Shown piece after piece: positions 1 through 7,569 of a stretch of DNA of 64,000 nt. Position numbers and translations under genes: made by a program. Where the stretch lies: positions 2,728,001-2,792,000 of the forward strand of contig NZ_CP042436.1 of NCBI RefSeq assembly GCF_007971025.1. Direction: 5' to 3'. Within the stretch, counting starts at the first letter, position 1. Each line of letters opens with the position of its first letter. This stretch comes from Mucilaginibacter ginsenosidivorans (lineage in GTDB: Bacteria > Bacteroidota > Bacteroidia > Sphingobacteriales > Sphingobacteriaceae). The notes beneath the pieces were generated by a model that saw nothing but the letters and a program-made list of their open reading frames with translations, made no database searches and was not told the origin of the DNA.

Positions 1-439
1 GACCAAATATGCCAATGACCGCAACGGCTCGGGTGTGGACGGCCGTTGGAACTCTGCCGGGCAGTATATGATCTATACCGGTGGCTCGCTTGCCCTTTCG
101 TGCCTCGAAAAACTTGCCCACACTACCGGAACATCGTTATATGCCGGTAATTTTTCGGTGACTGTTTACCAGATTCCGGAAAGGATCAAGATCACCGAGA
201 TCACCCTGAACCAACTTCAAAAACAAAATGCGGAATGGTACAAAGTACTCAACTATCCCATTACTCAGGCGATAGGGGACGACTGGCTGCAACGGCGTGA
301 CACTGCAGTGCTGAAAGTGCCATCGGCCATTATCGACCTGGAATACAATTTCCTGTTTAACCCGGCACATGCCGACTTTACCAAGATAAAAATATCCGAA
401 GTGCGGCCCTTTACTTTTGATAAGAGACTAAAGCCTTAA
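1..439 (+). CDS. RES-domain toxin, 3' part (5' end outside window)
   Basis: The reading frame is open from base 2 and runs to TAA at 437-439. The first visible residues (TKYANDRNGSG) followed by GRWNSAGQYMIYTGGSLALS match the start of a RES domain, whose family pattern is an early Arg-rich loop, G-G-R-W-N and a Tyr-Thr strand. RES proteins are the toxins of Xre-RES toxin-antitoxin pairs and in studied cases degrade or modify NAD+. The antitoxin gene normally lies directly upstream, so it should be just outside the left edge. The internal GTG at 35 is not the start, because conserved domain sequence precedes it. About 145 residues are visible; the domain is usually 150-160, so only a short piece is missing. 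Confidence 0.8.
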   Translation, partial: TKYANDRNGSGVDGRWNSAGQYMIYTGGSLALSCLEKLAHTTGTSLYAGNFSVTVYQIPERIKITEITLNQLQKQNAEWYKVLNYPITQAIGDDWLQRRDTAVLKVPSAIIDLEYNFLFNPAHADFTKIKISEVRPFTFDKRLKP

Positions 440-493
440 TAAGTATTCCCGCCCTCACTCCAGGCTTTTTAAGCGATAAGTAGTGATTTCTTA

Positions 494-511
494 TTGGAAT
501 TGTCATTCCAA
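494..511. promoter_or_regulatory. palindrome 1, candidate TetR-type operator
   Basis: TTGGAATTGTCATTCCAA has perfect 7-base arms around a 4-base spacer. It is the first of three GGAAY-N4-RTTCC-like palindromes upstream of the SDR pair. The centres are about 36 and 33 bases apart. It lies upstream of the -7 element, where a repressor or activator could sit. Confidence 0.55.
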
Positions 512-530
512 AATAATCTTTGAATTTTGC

Positions 531-546
531 CGGAACAAGCATTCCG
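531..546. promoter_or_regulatory. palindrome 2, candidate TetR-type operator
   Basis: CGGAACAAGCATTCCG has 5-base perfect arms and the same GGAA/TTCC core as its neighbours. It sits in the upstream half of the promoter, just before the TATATTTG element. Confidence 0.5.
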
Positions 547-555
547 ATATGTGTT

Positions 556-563
556 TATATTTG
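556..563 (+). promoter_or_regulatory. Bacteroidetes -7 promoter element for the SDR pair
   Basis: TATATTTG is a perfect TAnnTTTG -7 box, 42 bases before the first SDR start codon. Palindromes lie on both sides, so transcription start is probably repressible. Confidence 0.6.
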
Positions 564-564
564 C

Positions 565-578
565 GGAACGATTGTTCC
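565..578. promoter_or_regulatory. palindrome 3, candidate operator over the transcription start
   Basis: GGAACGATTGTTCC has perfect 5-base arms and a 4-base spacer. It begins one base after the -7 box and would cover the transcription start, the classical position for a TetR repressor site. The TetR gene at 2251 is the nearest candidate binder, but this is inference. Confidence 0.55.
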
Positions 579-605
579 AAATATATAAAATAATCACTCG
601 TAAAA

Positions 606-1355
606 ATGAAAAAATTAGAAAACAAAGTTGCTGTTATTACTGGCGGTAATAGTGGCATAGGTTTAGAAACGGCCAAAGAATTTGCGCTGGAAGGAGCAAA
701 GGTGGCCATATCGGGCCGCAACAAGGATACGTTGAATTCGGCAGTTGATGAGATAGGGCATGATGCGATAGGCGTGAAGGCTGACGTGGCTAACCTGGCA
801 GAAATAGACCAGTTTTACAAAGAGGCTTCGGACAAGTTCGGCAAGTTTGATGTGCTTGTGGTGAATGCAGGTGTGTTTAAAGGAGCGCCGCTTGCCGACT
901 TTACCGAAGAACTATACGACGAGATAATTGACATCAATTTAAAAGGTGCTTTCTTTTCGGTTCAAAAAGCCCTGAATTATTTGAATGATGGCGCCTCGGT
1001 AATAATCACCGCGTCGACAGTAAATGAAAAAGCATTGCCAACCGCATCGGCATATGCTGCCAGCAAAGCTGCGGTAACATCGTTGGCACGGACATTCTCG
1101 GCAGAACTGCTCGACAGAAAAATACGCGTGAACATATTGTCGCCCGGTCCTATAGAAACACCAATATTCGGGAAAAACGGCGGCACCAAGGAAGAAATCG
1201 ACGCCTCTAAGAACTACATGGCGTCGCTGACCCCGTTGAAACGTTTGGGAACAGCACAGGAAATGGCGAAAGGCTATGTATACCTGGCTTCGGACGACTC
1301 ATCCTATATGCTGGGCGCCGAGCTTTTACTCGACGGCGGATTCAAAACACTTTAA
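606..1355 (+). CDS. SDR family NAD(P)-dependent oxidoreductase (first copy)
   Basis: A 249-residue classical short-chain dehydrogenase/reductase. The dinucleotide-binding TGGNSGIG lies at residues 12-19, NAG at 87-89, and the catalytic set is N111, S137, Y150 and K154 (YAASK). SDRs oxidise or reduce carbonyl/hydroxyl groups with NAD(P)(H) in the cytoplasm; the substrate cannot be read from sequence. The second SDR starts 36 bases downstream and shares the first nine residues (MKKLENKVA), so the pair is probably an ancient duplication expressed as one operon. The promoter carries three operator-like palindromes, which suggests inducible expression, as seen for many TetR-linked reductases. Confidence 0.9.
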   Translation: MKKLENKVAVITGGNSGIGLETAKEFALEGAKVAISGRNKDTLNSAVDEIGHDAIGVKADVANLAEIDQFYKEASDKFGKFDVLVVNAGVFKGAPLADFTEELYDEIIDINLKGAFFSVQKALNYLNDGASVIITASTVNEKALPTASAYAASKAAVTSLARTFSAELLDRKIRVNILSPGPIETPIFGKNGGTKEEIDASKNYMASLTPLKRLGTAQEMAKGYVYLASDDSSYMLGAELLLDGGFKTL

Positions 1356-1391
1356 TTAAAAATATATACTCACGATAATCAAGATCAGAAA

Positions 1392-2141
1392 ATGAAAAAG
1401 TTAGAAAATAAAGTAGCAGTAGTTACCGGGGCCTCAAAAGGTATAGGCGCCGGTATTGCAAAAGACCTGGCCGCCGCGGGGGCATCGGTAGTTGTTAACT
1501 ATGCATCAGCAAAAGAAGGCGCAGAAAAGGTAGTGGCCGACATCATCAGTAATGGCGGTAAGGCTGTAGCCATCCAGGGCAATGTTTCGAGTTCTGCCGA
1601 TGTTGACAAATTATTCGCGGAGGCAAAGCAGGCATTTGGCAGCGTCGATATCCTGGTGAATAATGCTGGCGTATATAAATTTGTTGGCATCGAGGAAGTA
1701 GACGAAGAAGAATTTCACCGCCAGTTCAACACCAATGTATTGGGGTTGTTATTAGCCACAAAAGCTGCTGTTAAGGGTTTTGGTGAAAATGGCGGCAGTG
1801 TGATCAACATCGGTTCAGTGGTTACCAGGATCACTCCTCCGGGAAGTTCGATCTATACAGCAACCAAAGGTGCAGTTGATTCAATAACCCAGGTGCTGGC
1901 TAAGGAACTTGGTCCCAAAAAGATACGTGTGAATTCGATCAACCCGGGTATGGTTGAAACCGAAGGAACGCATAGTGCAGGGTTTATAGGCAGCGATTTT
2001 CAGAAGGAAACCGAAAAGACAACCCCGCTGGGCCGTATCGGTCAGCCAGATGACATTGCACCGCTTGTTGTGTTCCTGGCATCTGATGATTCGCGCTGGC
2101 TTACAGGCGAGACTTTGCTCGCCAGCGGTGGTATAAGGTAA
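1392..2141 (+). CDS. SDR family oxidoreductase (second copy, FabG/glucose dehydrogenase-like)
   Basis: A 249-residue classical SDR with TGASKGIG at residues 12-19, NNAG at 90-93 and catalytic N115, S142, Y155 and K159 (YTATK). The end of the second strand is VVVNYASAKE, a pattern often seen in NADP-preferring reductases. It is co-directional with the first SDR, with a 36-base gap, and is followed by a hairpin with a T run. Its sequence is closer to FabG-like 3-oxoacyl reductases than the first copy, but an exact substrate is not assignable. It probably shares the palindrome-bearing promoter upstream of 606. Confidence 0.9.
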   Translation: MKKLENKVAVVTGASKGIGAGIAKDLAAAGASVVVNYASAKEGAEKVVADIISNGGKAVAIQGNVSSSADVDKLFAEAKQAFGSVDILVNNAGVYKFVGIEEVDEEEFHRQFNTNVLGLLLATKAAVKGFGENGGSVINIGSVVTRITPPGSSIYTATKGAVDSITQVLAKELGPKKIRVNSINPGMVETEGTHSAGFIGSDFQKETEKTTPLGRIGQPDDIAPLVVFLASDDSRWLTGETLLASGGIR

Positions 2142-2159
2142 AGCGGCCACACTCTAAAT

Positions 2160-2186
2160 CCCTCTTCAAAGGAGGGGGGCTTTTTG
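2160..2186 (+). terminator. hairpin with T run after the SDR pair
   Basis: CCCTC (2160-2164) pairs with GAGGG (2172-2176), followed by GGGC and TTTTT (2181-2185). It lies 18 bases after the second SDR stop codon and fits an intrinsic terminator. Confidence 0.55.
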
Positions 2187-2215
2187 ACGGTTGTAAATAA
2201 ATCATAATAAATAAA

Positions 2216-2223
2216 TAGCTTTG
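2216..2223 (+). promoter_or_regulatory. -7 promoter element of the tetR-type gene, overlapping a terminator arm
   Basis: TAGCTTTG is a perfect TAnnTTTG box 27 bases before the TetR ATG. A TTG at 2191-2193 could be the -33 element (spacing 22, slightly long). The box runs into the left arm of the hairpin at 2223-2241, so a transcript starting from it would lack that arm. Confidence 0.5.
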
Positions 2224-2247
2224 CCTTGAAACAGGCAAGGCTTTTTT
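2223..2247 (+). terminator. intrinsic terminator abutting the tetR start codon
   Basis: GCCTTG (2223-2228) and CAAGGC (2236-2241) form a hairpin followed by TTTTTT (2242-2247), three bases before the ATG at 2251. Read-through from the SDR operon should stop here, whereas transcripts from the overlapping promoter would begin inside the hairpin and escape it. Confidence 0.6.
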
Positions 2248-2250
2248 GCT

Positions 2251-2832
2251 ATGGCAAGAACGAAAGATTTTGATGAAGATGAAGTGCTTGAAAAGGCGAT
2301 GAACCTTTTTTGGCTGAAGGGATACAACGGTACCTCGATGCAGGACCTTGTGGATGGATTGGGGATAAGCCGGTCGAGTTTGTATGATACTTATGTTGAC
2401 AAGCATACGCTTTTCCTTAGGTCGCTGGAACACTATAAGGAACATACCGCCGGGAAGATGGGCAAGATCATACAAAATACGCCCTCGGCAAGGGAAAAGA
2501 TCAGGCGGATGCTGGAATATATTATCAGCGAGCTTGTAAGGGACAAGGAGCATAAAGGATGTTTCCTGGTGAACGCCGGTGTTGAGATGGCGTCGCAGGA
2601 TAAGGAAGTAAGTACCATGCTTTGCGAGAACGACCGGCAGGTGGAAGGTTATTTTTACGACATTATTAAGCATGGACAGGAAAGCGGGGAGATAGCCAAC
2701 AAGCAGGATGCCAGGGTACTGGCGCAATTCATATTAAACAATGTTAAAGGCGTGCGTGTTACGGCACGCTCTACCGCCGACAGGAGGGTATTCAACGATA
2801 TCATCAGCCTTACCCTGTCTGTTTTGAATTGA
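2251..2832 (+). CDS. TetR/AcrR family transcriptional regulator
   Basis: A 193-residue one-component regulator. The N-terminal helix-turn-helix spans about residues 28-47 (TSMQDLVDGLGISRSSLYDT) and is followed by an all-helical ligand-binding domain. The opening MARTKDFDEDEVLEKAMNLF is characteristic of the AcrR-type branch and supports this ATG although a terminator abuts it. TetR proteins repress promoters as dimers and release DNA when a small ligand binds. The GGAAY-N4-RTTCC palindromes in front of the adjacent SDR pair are the obvious candidate targets, by proximity only. Confidence 0.9.
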   Translation: MARTKDFDEDEVLEKAMNLFWLKGYNGTSMQDLVDGLGISRSSLYDTYVDKHTLFLRSLEHYKEHTAGKMGKIIQNTPSAREKIRRMLEYIISELVRDKEHKGCFLVNAGVEMASQDKEVSTMLCENDRQVEGYFYDIIKHGQESGEIANKQDARVLAQFILNNVKGVRVTARSTADRRVFNDIISLTLSVLN

Positions 2833-3048
2833 CCCTTATAGTAAAAGGCCGCATACGATCTTTAAAAATTTATCTTGCGGTTTGGCTGTAACAATTGAAG
2901 GTAATCCGCGTTTATTTATAAGGTCCCGAAAGATCGTCCTTAATTGTGATCTTGTTTGACGGGGACCATCAACAAAGAATAATTTTCCCTCAAATTTATG
3001 TTGGAAATCTAAAGCCGCAGCTAACACCTGTGGTTAATAAAAATAGTT

Positions 3049-4140
3049 ATGAAAACAATAAAATTTGTAGGTAAAGAAGTGTGGGAAAAGAACTTTGCTG
3101 CCGCAGTAAGACAAAACGTAAACAATTATTTCAAAGAGAAAGGGATATCCACTAAAGGTAATTTTACTCTTTTTACGCAAACCTCGGCAATGTTTGTATT
3201 ATACCTGGCTCCGTTCGTGATGCTGTTAACAGTTACTATGAGCGCCTGGCTTGCGCTTGGCCTACTGATCGTTATGGGAATAGGCATGGCGGGTATTGGT
3301 ATGTGCGTAATGCATGATGCCGTTCATGGCTCATTCTCCAGCAAGGCCTGGGTCAATAAATTGATGGGCAGTTCGATGTACCTGTTGGGCAGCAACGTTT
3401 TCAACTGGAAAATACAGCATAATGTGATGCACCATGCCTATACCAATATCGATGGCTACGATGAAGATATAGTAGCGAAGGGACCTATCCGGCTCTCAGA
3501 ATATACTCCTTTAAAAAGGATCCACCGTTACCAGTATATTCATGCTTTTTTGTTTTATGGGCTAATGTCCATCACCAAATTGACCAATGATTTTGGCCAG
3601 CTAGCCTTTTATAACAAAGAGGGTATAACCCGGAAGTTTAATATTAAGCCTACCCTTGAGTATACTAAGATGGTAATAGTTAAGGCGATGTACCTGTTTT
3701 TGTTCATTGGTCTGCCCATGCTTGTAACCGGGTTTTCATGGTGGCAGATACTCATCGGTTTTTTCATTATGCATTGGACGGCCGGCTTTATTTTAAGCAC
3801 CATCTTTCAAATGGCCCATATTGTTGAGGGCACCGAACAGGTTAAGGCCGACGCCGACGGAATTATACATACTGAATGGGCGGTGAACGAGGTGAAAACC
3901 ACTTCGGACTTTGCCCGGAACAACTGGCTGCTGAACTGGTACGCCGGCGGACTTAATTTCCAGATCGAACATCACCTGTTTCCTAATATATGCCATGTGC
4001 ATTACCGCAAGATAGCCCCGATTGTAGAAAGGACCGCACGCGAGTTTGGCCTTAGCTATAATCTGAAACCTTCGTTCGCCTATGCATTTGGTTCACATGT
4101 CCGCCGGTTGAAGCAACTGGGACAAACGAGCCAGCTATAG
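3049..4140 (+). CDS. acyl-lipid/acyl-CoA fatty acid desaturase
   Basis: A 363-residue integral-membrane di-iron desaturase. The three histidine boxes are present and well spaced: HDAVH at 89-93, HNVMHH at 124-129 and QIEHH at 305-309. The Gln in the third box places it near front-end (delta-5/6) and linoleoyl-CoA desaturases. There is no fused cytochrome b5 domain, so an external electron donor is needed. Hydrophobic segments near 43-90 and 210-255 flank the boxes. It would introduce a double bond into membrane acyl chains and so affect fluidity. It is a single gene, with the TetR gene 216 bases upstream and a convergent AraC gene downstream. Regiospecificity cannot be read from sequence. Confidence 0.88.
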   Translation: MKTIKFVGKEVWEKNFAAAVRQNVNNYFKEKGISTKGNFTLFTQTSAMFVLYLAPFVMLLTVTMSAWLALGLLIVMGIGMAGIGMCVMHDAVHGSFSSKAWVNKLMGSSMYLLGSNVFNWKIQHNVMHHAYTNIDGYDEDIVAKGPIRLSEYTPLKRIHRYQYIHAFLFYGLMSITKLTNDFGQLAFYNKEGITRKFNIKPTLEYTKMVIVKAMYLFLFIGLPMLVTGFSWWQILIGFFIMHWTAGFILSTIFQMAHIVEGTEQVKADADGIIHTEWAVNEVKTTSDFARNNWLLNWYAGGLNFQIEHHLFPNICHVHYRKIAPIVERTAREFGLSYNLKPSFAYAFGSHVRRLKQLGQTSQL

Positions 4141-4167
4141 CACAACAGCATTCCTGTTACTCGGTTT

Positions 4168-5049
4168 TTAAGCTTCGGCGCGGGCGAAGCCTACGGTTTC
4201 GCGGTATAGCTGGGGCGATACATCGGCATTGTTTTTAAAAAAACGGCTGAAGTAGAACTCATCGTTAAAGCCCAACTCATAAGCAATTGCTTTAACCGGT
4301 TTCGAGGTAAGGTATAGTTCCCGTTTAGCTTCAATAATAATGCGCTCCGCTATCATATTGGTCAAGGTCTTATTAAAGTGGCTGCGGGTGATCTTTGCCA
4401 ATGCCTTTGCCGAGATATTGAGCATATCGGCGTATTCGCCTGCGGAATGCTTGGTTTTGAAATTATCCTCGATGGCGTCCTTCAGGCTTTGAAGAACAAA
4501 AGGCTCCTTAGCTCCGGCAATGTCAAGTTGGATAGCAGGAGTTTGATCGACCCGGAATCGTGAGGCGTTTATCAGGAATATCTTCAGGTAGGATATCAGT
4601 AATTCATATTGTGCGAGACCGGCATTTTGCATCTCGGTCCGCATTTGTTCTACCAGCAAACAAAGTGCGTCAACATCCTTTGGCTGAAGTGTGATAAATG
4701 GCGGTTGGTAGATATTATTGAACAGCACGCCATGGCAGGCTACTTCCTTATGGTGTTGATGGATACAAAAGAAATCGGGGTGAAAATTGATCACTATGCC
4801 GTGAAAAGCCGAATCGCTGCTGATCATAAAAGGCTGATAGGGCGCGAAACTCATCAGTGAAGAACCATCAAAATCGTACATAGAAAAATCAGCCTTTATT
4901 TTGCCTTTACCTGATAAAACCAGGATCATGCTGTAATAATTATTTCGCTGGATATGATCGAAATTACTGGCATCGTTGAACGAAAATATTTTAAAAGCAA
5001 GGTTACCGTTCTTCGGGTTAACCATCGTGAGCGCTTTCCCGGCCGTCAT
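4168..5049 (-). CDS. AraC family transcriptional regulator
   Basis: A 293-residue protein with an N-terminal cupin-like sensing half (about 1-170) and a C-terminal pair of helix-turn-helix motifs (about 190-290). The second carries the family signature around KAIAYELGFNDEFYFSRFFK. Its start codon lies one base beyond the stop of the upstream SnoaL-like gene, so the two are almost certainly co-transcribed. The AhpD-like gene further upstream may belong to the same unit. AraC proteins usually activate nearby genes in response to a small molecule; the ligand is unknown. Confidence 0.88.
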   Translation of the reverse strand: MTAGKALTMVNPKNGNLAFKIFSFNDASNFDHIQRNNYYSMILVLSGKGKIKADFSMYDFDGSSLMSFAPYQPFMISSDSAFHGIVINFHPDFFCIHQHHKEVACHGVLFNNIYQPPFITLQPKDVDALCLLVEQMRTEMQNAGLAQYELLISYLKIFLINASRFRVDQTPAIQLDIAGAKEPFVLQSLKDAIEDNFKTKHSAGEYADMLNISAKALAKITRSHFNKTLTNMIAERIIIEAKRELYLTSKPVKAIAYELGFNDEFYFSRFFKNNADVSPQLYRETVGFARAEA

Positions 5050-5050
5050 T

Positions 5051-5464
5051 TTATTTCAATTTTTTTTCGTTTTCATTGATGGGCAGGTCGTTGATGCTGG
5101 CAAAGCGTTTTTGCATATAGCCGTCTTCGTCGAACTCCCAAAGTTCATTACCATAACTGCGGTACCATTGGCCCGACTCGTCGTGCCATTCATATTCAAA
5201 TCGTACAGCCATTCGGTTTTCGCGGAAACCCCACAATTCCTTTTTTAGCTTATAATCGAGTTCTTTTACCCATTTACGTTTCAGAAAGGCAACTACCTCA
5301 TCGCGTCCATTAATAAATTCGGTGCGGTTGCGCCATTCGGTATCAATGGTATAGGCCAATGCGACACGTTCAGGGTCACGCGTGTTCCAGGCATCCTCGG
5401 CAGCTTGTACTTTTTGCAGTGCGGTTTCCATATTAAAGGGAGGCACAGGGTATCTTTTTTCCAT
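5051..5464 (-). CDS. SnoaL/NTF2-like protein, DUF1348 family
   Basis: A 137-residue protein of the NTF2-like fold, recognisable as DUF1348 from [20 protein letters not shown], from the [17 protein letters not shown] stretch and from the closing ASINDLPI. The start is the ATG at 5464 ([10 protein letters not shown]), which gives the usual family length; a longer frame to 5503 adds unrelated sequence. The fold binds small hydrophobic molecules and in some members acts as an isomerase or hydrolase, but DUF1348 has no established reaction. It lies between the AhpD-like gene (85 bases upstream) and the AraC gene (1 base downstream). Confidence 0.85.
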   Translation of the reverse strand: MEKRYPVPPFNMETALQKVQAAEDAWNTRDPERVALAYTIDTEWRNRTEFINGRDEVVAFLKRKWVKELDYKLKKELWGFRENRMAVRFEYEWHDESGQWYRSYGNELWEFDEDGYMQKRFASINDLPINENEKKLK

Positions 5465-5549
5465 AATATTCCAGGTTTTCCGGGTAAGAAGCAAGCCCGG
5501 CAAATATAGCCGTCGGCTGGTATTGCCGGGTTTGCTTAAAGTAAAATTA

Positions 5550-6083
5550 TTATAACGATGGCGCCAGCGGGAAATCTACAGCAATGCCGGTCAGGTTATG
5601 CAGGTAGTTCATAATGGTTTTGTCGCCGATGATCATTATCGCGTCGACAAGGTTACCTTCGTTGTAACCTGCCGCGTAAAAATTATCTACTAAAGCCGAA
5701 TCCACGCGGCCTTTGTTTTCGGTTATGCTTTTTACGAGCTTCACCAAGGCGTCCAGCTTTGCATCGAAAGAAGCGCTGCCTTTGCGTATTTCGATTAACT
5801 GATCGTCTGTCAGGCCGTTCATTTTACCCAATACGGTGTGGGCGCTTAAACAGTAAATACAGCCGTTTACCTGGCTCACCACCAGGTTGATGATCTCTCT
5901 TTCTTTAGCGCGAAGCGAGCTTTTTCCGCTTTGAAAAGCGATATAATTGCCAAGCCCGTGTTCGGAATGTGCCATGGCGGCATAAAGGTTTGGAACCATT
6001 CCGATGGCCTTTTGTAAGTTATCGAATATAGCCTGGTTAGCCGGGGAAACCTGTTCGCGGGTTGGTACTGAAAATGTTTTCAT
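5550..6083 (-). CDS. carboxymuconolactone decarboxylase / AhpD-like peroxidase family protein
   Basis: A 177-residue helical protein with the AhpD-type redox motif C75-I-Y-C78 followed by H82 and a conserved acidic REREI segment near residue 62. This CxxC-x3-H arrangement is what peroxidase-active members use. The ATG at 6083 ([11 protein letters not shown]) is chosen because upstream residues in the open frame are Lys/Arg-rich non-domain sequence. Predicted function is thiol-dependent peroxide detoxification or a related stress role in the cytoplasm. It heads a minus-strand group with the SnoaL-like and AraC genes. Whether it reduces alkyl hydroperoxides is not shown by sequence. Confidence 0.87.
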   Translation of the reverse strand: MKTFSVPTREQVSPANQAIFDNLQKAIGMVPNLYAAMAHSEHGLGNYIAFQSGKSSLRAKEREIINLVVSQVNGCIYCLSAHTVLGKMNGLTDDQLIEIRKGSASFDAKLDALVKLVKSITENKGRVDSALVDNFYAAGYNEGNLVDAIMIIGDKTIMNYLHNLTGIAVDFPLAPSL

Positions 6084-6296
6084 GTTCTTTAATTTTAATT
6101 TTTTAGCCTTTCGGCGTGATTGATTTACAGTACAAAGGTGTGCAGTTTGAAGACACCGGAGAATGGAGGATAGGCGTAAGCACATGGACAATTTTCCCTT
6201 GTGATAAAGGCTACGGATGTTTCATAATTGTGACAAAAGGCTTATTATTGCCGTACCACTGTCCAATTGTAAACTTTTATCTCATATACGCCATAA

Positions 6297-7550
6297 ATGA
6301 AGCGGTTTTTCGCTCTTGTACTTTCAATATCGGTGGTGTTTGTTGCGGCAGATCTGCATGCGCAGGATAAAAAACTTATCCCGATAACCAGGTACCCGGC
6401 AAAAAAAGTAAAGGATACATCGAGCAAGGCAGAGACCGATACTACCGAGCAGAAGGATTTTAACGATGTATTACAATCGATTTTCACTAAAAACTATAAG
6501 CCCGCCAAAAATGATACTATCGGCAGCAAACCTATTATATCGTTTGTGCCAGCCGTGGGTTATTCGCTCCAGACAAAAACAGCGGCTACGTTTACCGGCA
6601 ACATCGTTTTCAGGTCGACGCCAAATTCAAGAATATCGGCAATTACCACCAGTATGGGTTTTACGCAGCGGCGGCAATTTACTTTACCCATCGTATCGAA
6701 TATTTGGGCGTTCGATAATAGCTGGCTTTTTGTAGGCGATACCCGGTTTTACGTATATCCGCAAAGCACCTACGGATTAGGAAGCAACTCGGATATTGCC
6801 GGCGAACAGCCTATGCGTTACAATTTTTTGAGGGTGTCTGAAATAGCTTTTAAAAGGGTATGGGGTAATTTCTTTTTAGGGGTGGGATATAAGCTGCAAA
6901 AGCATTGGAACATATCGCACGAGGAGCCACTAAACGGGGGCACGTCGGACTATGAACGTTACGAGAACGATGTTTCCACGGCTTCGTCGGGTTTCAGCCT
7001 TAATGCCTTGTTCGATAGCCGCGATATTTCGGTTAATGCGTCGAAAGGATTTTACGGTGCAATTGAATATTACAATTATACAACGGCGTTGGGAAGCAAC
7101 AGTAATTGGCAATCGATCGTGGTCGACTTGCGTAAATATTACAAATTCCCTGAAGGATCAGATAATGTGATCGCATTCTGGTCGTACGACTGGCTGGTGC
7201 TAAGGGGTCGGCCGCCTTACCTCGACCTGCCGAGTACTTCGTGGGATACTTATTCGACCACTGGCCGCGGCTATATACAAAGCCGTTTCAGGGGCGCTCA
7301 AATGTTGTACCTGGAAACCGAGTACCGTTTTAAGATAACGACCAACGGCTTGATAGGAGGGGTGGTGTTCCTGAACGGCCAGACACTGTCGTCAACGCCC
7401 GGCTCCAAACTGGAAAAGATACAACCTGGTTATGGCCCGGGTTTGCGCATCAAACTCAGCAAAGCCTCGAAGACCAACCTGGATATCGACTATGGTTTTG
7501 GGCGGCAGGGGTCGAACGGGCTCTTCCTGACGGTAGGAGAAGTATTTTGA
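6297..7550 (+). CDS. POTRA-less Omp85/BamA-like outer membrane barrel, paralog A
   Basis: A 417-residue exported protein with a signal peptide ending in ADLHAQ (about residue 23), a short Thr/Lys/Asp-rich linker and a long beta-barrel. Near the C-terminus RFRGAQMLYLETEYRF resembles the Omp85 VRGF/Y segment, and the protein ends GEVF with a terminal Phe as expected for BAM-inserted barrels. No POTRA repeats precede the barrel. Two close paralogs follow at 9526 and 10909, with blocks such as YPQSTYGLGS and NGLIGGVVFLNGQ in common. Likely an outer-membrane surface-antigen-type protein; cargo or substrate unknown. The neighbouring exported GH13 enzyme may be functionally linked. Confidence 0.82.
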   Translation: MKRFFALVLSISVVFVAADLHAQDKKLIPITRYPAKKVKDTSSKAETDTTEQKDFNDVLQSIFTKNYKPAKNDTIGSKPIISFVPAVGYSLQTKTAATFTGNIVFRSTPNSRISAITTSMGFTQRRQFTLPIVSNIWAFDNSWLFVGDTRFYVYPQSTYGLGSNSDIAGEQPMRYNFLRVSEIAFKRVWGNFFLGVGYKLQKHWNISHEEPLNGGTSDYERYENDVSTASSGFSLNALFDSRDISVNASKGFYGAIEYYNYTTALGSNSNWQSIVVDLRKYYKFPEGSDNVIAFWSYDWLVLRGRPPYLDLPSTSWDTYSTTGRGYIQSRFRGAQMLYLETEYRFKITTNGLIGGVVFLNGQTLSSTPGSKLEKIQPGYGPGLRIKLSKASKTNLDIDYGFGRQGSNGLFLTVGEVF

Positions 7551-7569
7551 CGGCAGAGTAGTAATAGCT

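Noticed and set aside
2836..3027. 63-codon minus-strand frame between tetR and the desaturase
   Set aside because: No family-like sequence, no promoter or terminator; the region is better read as the desaturase promoter.
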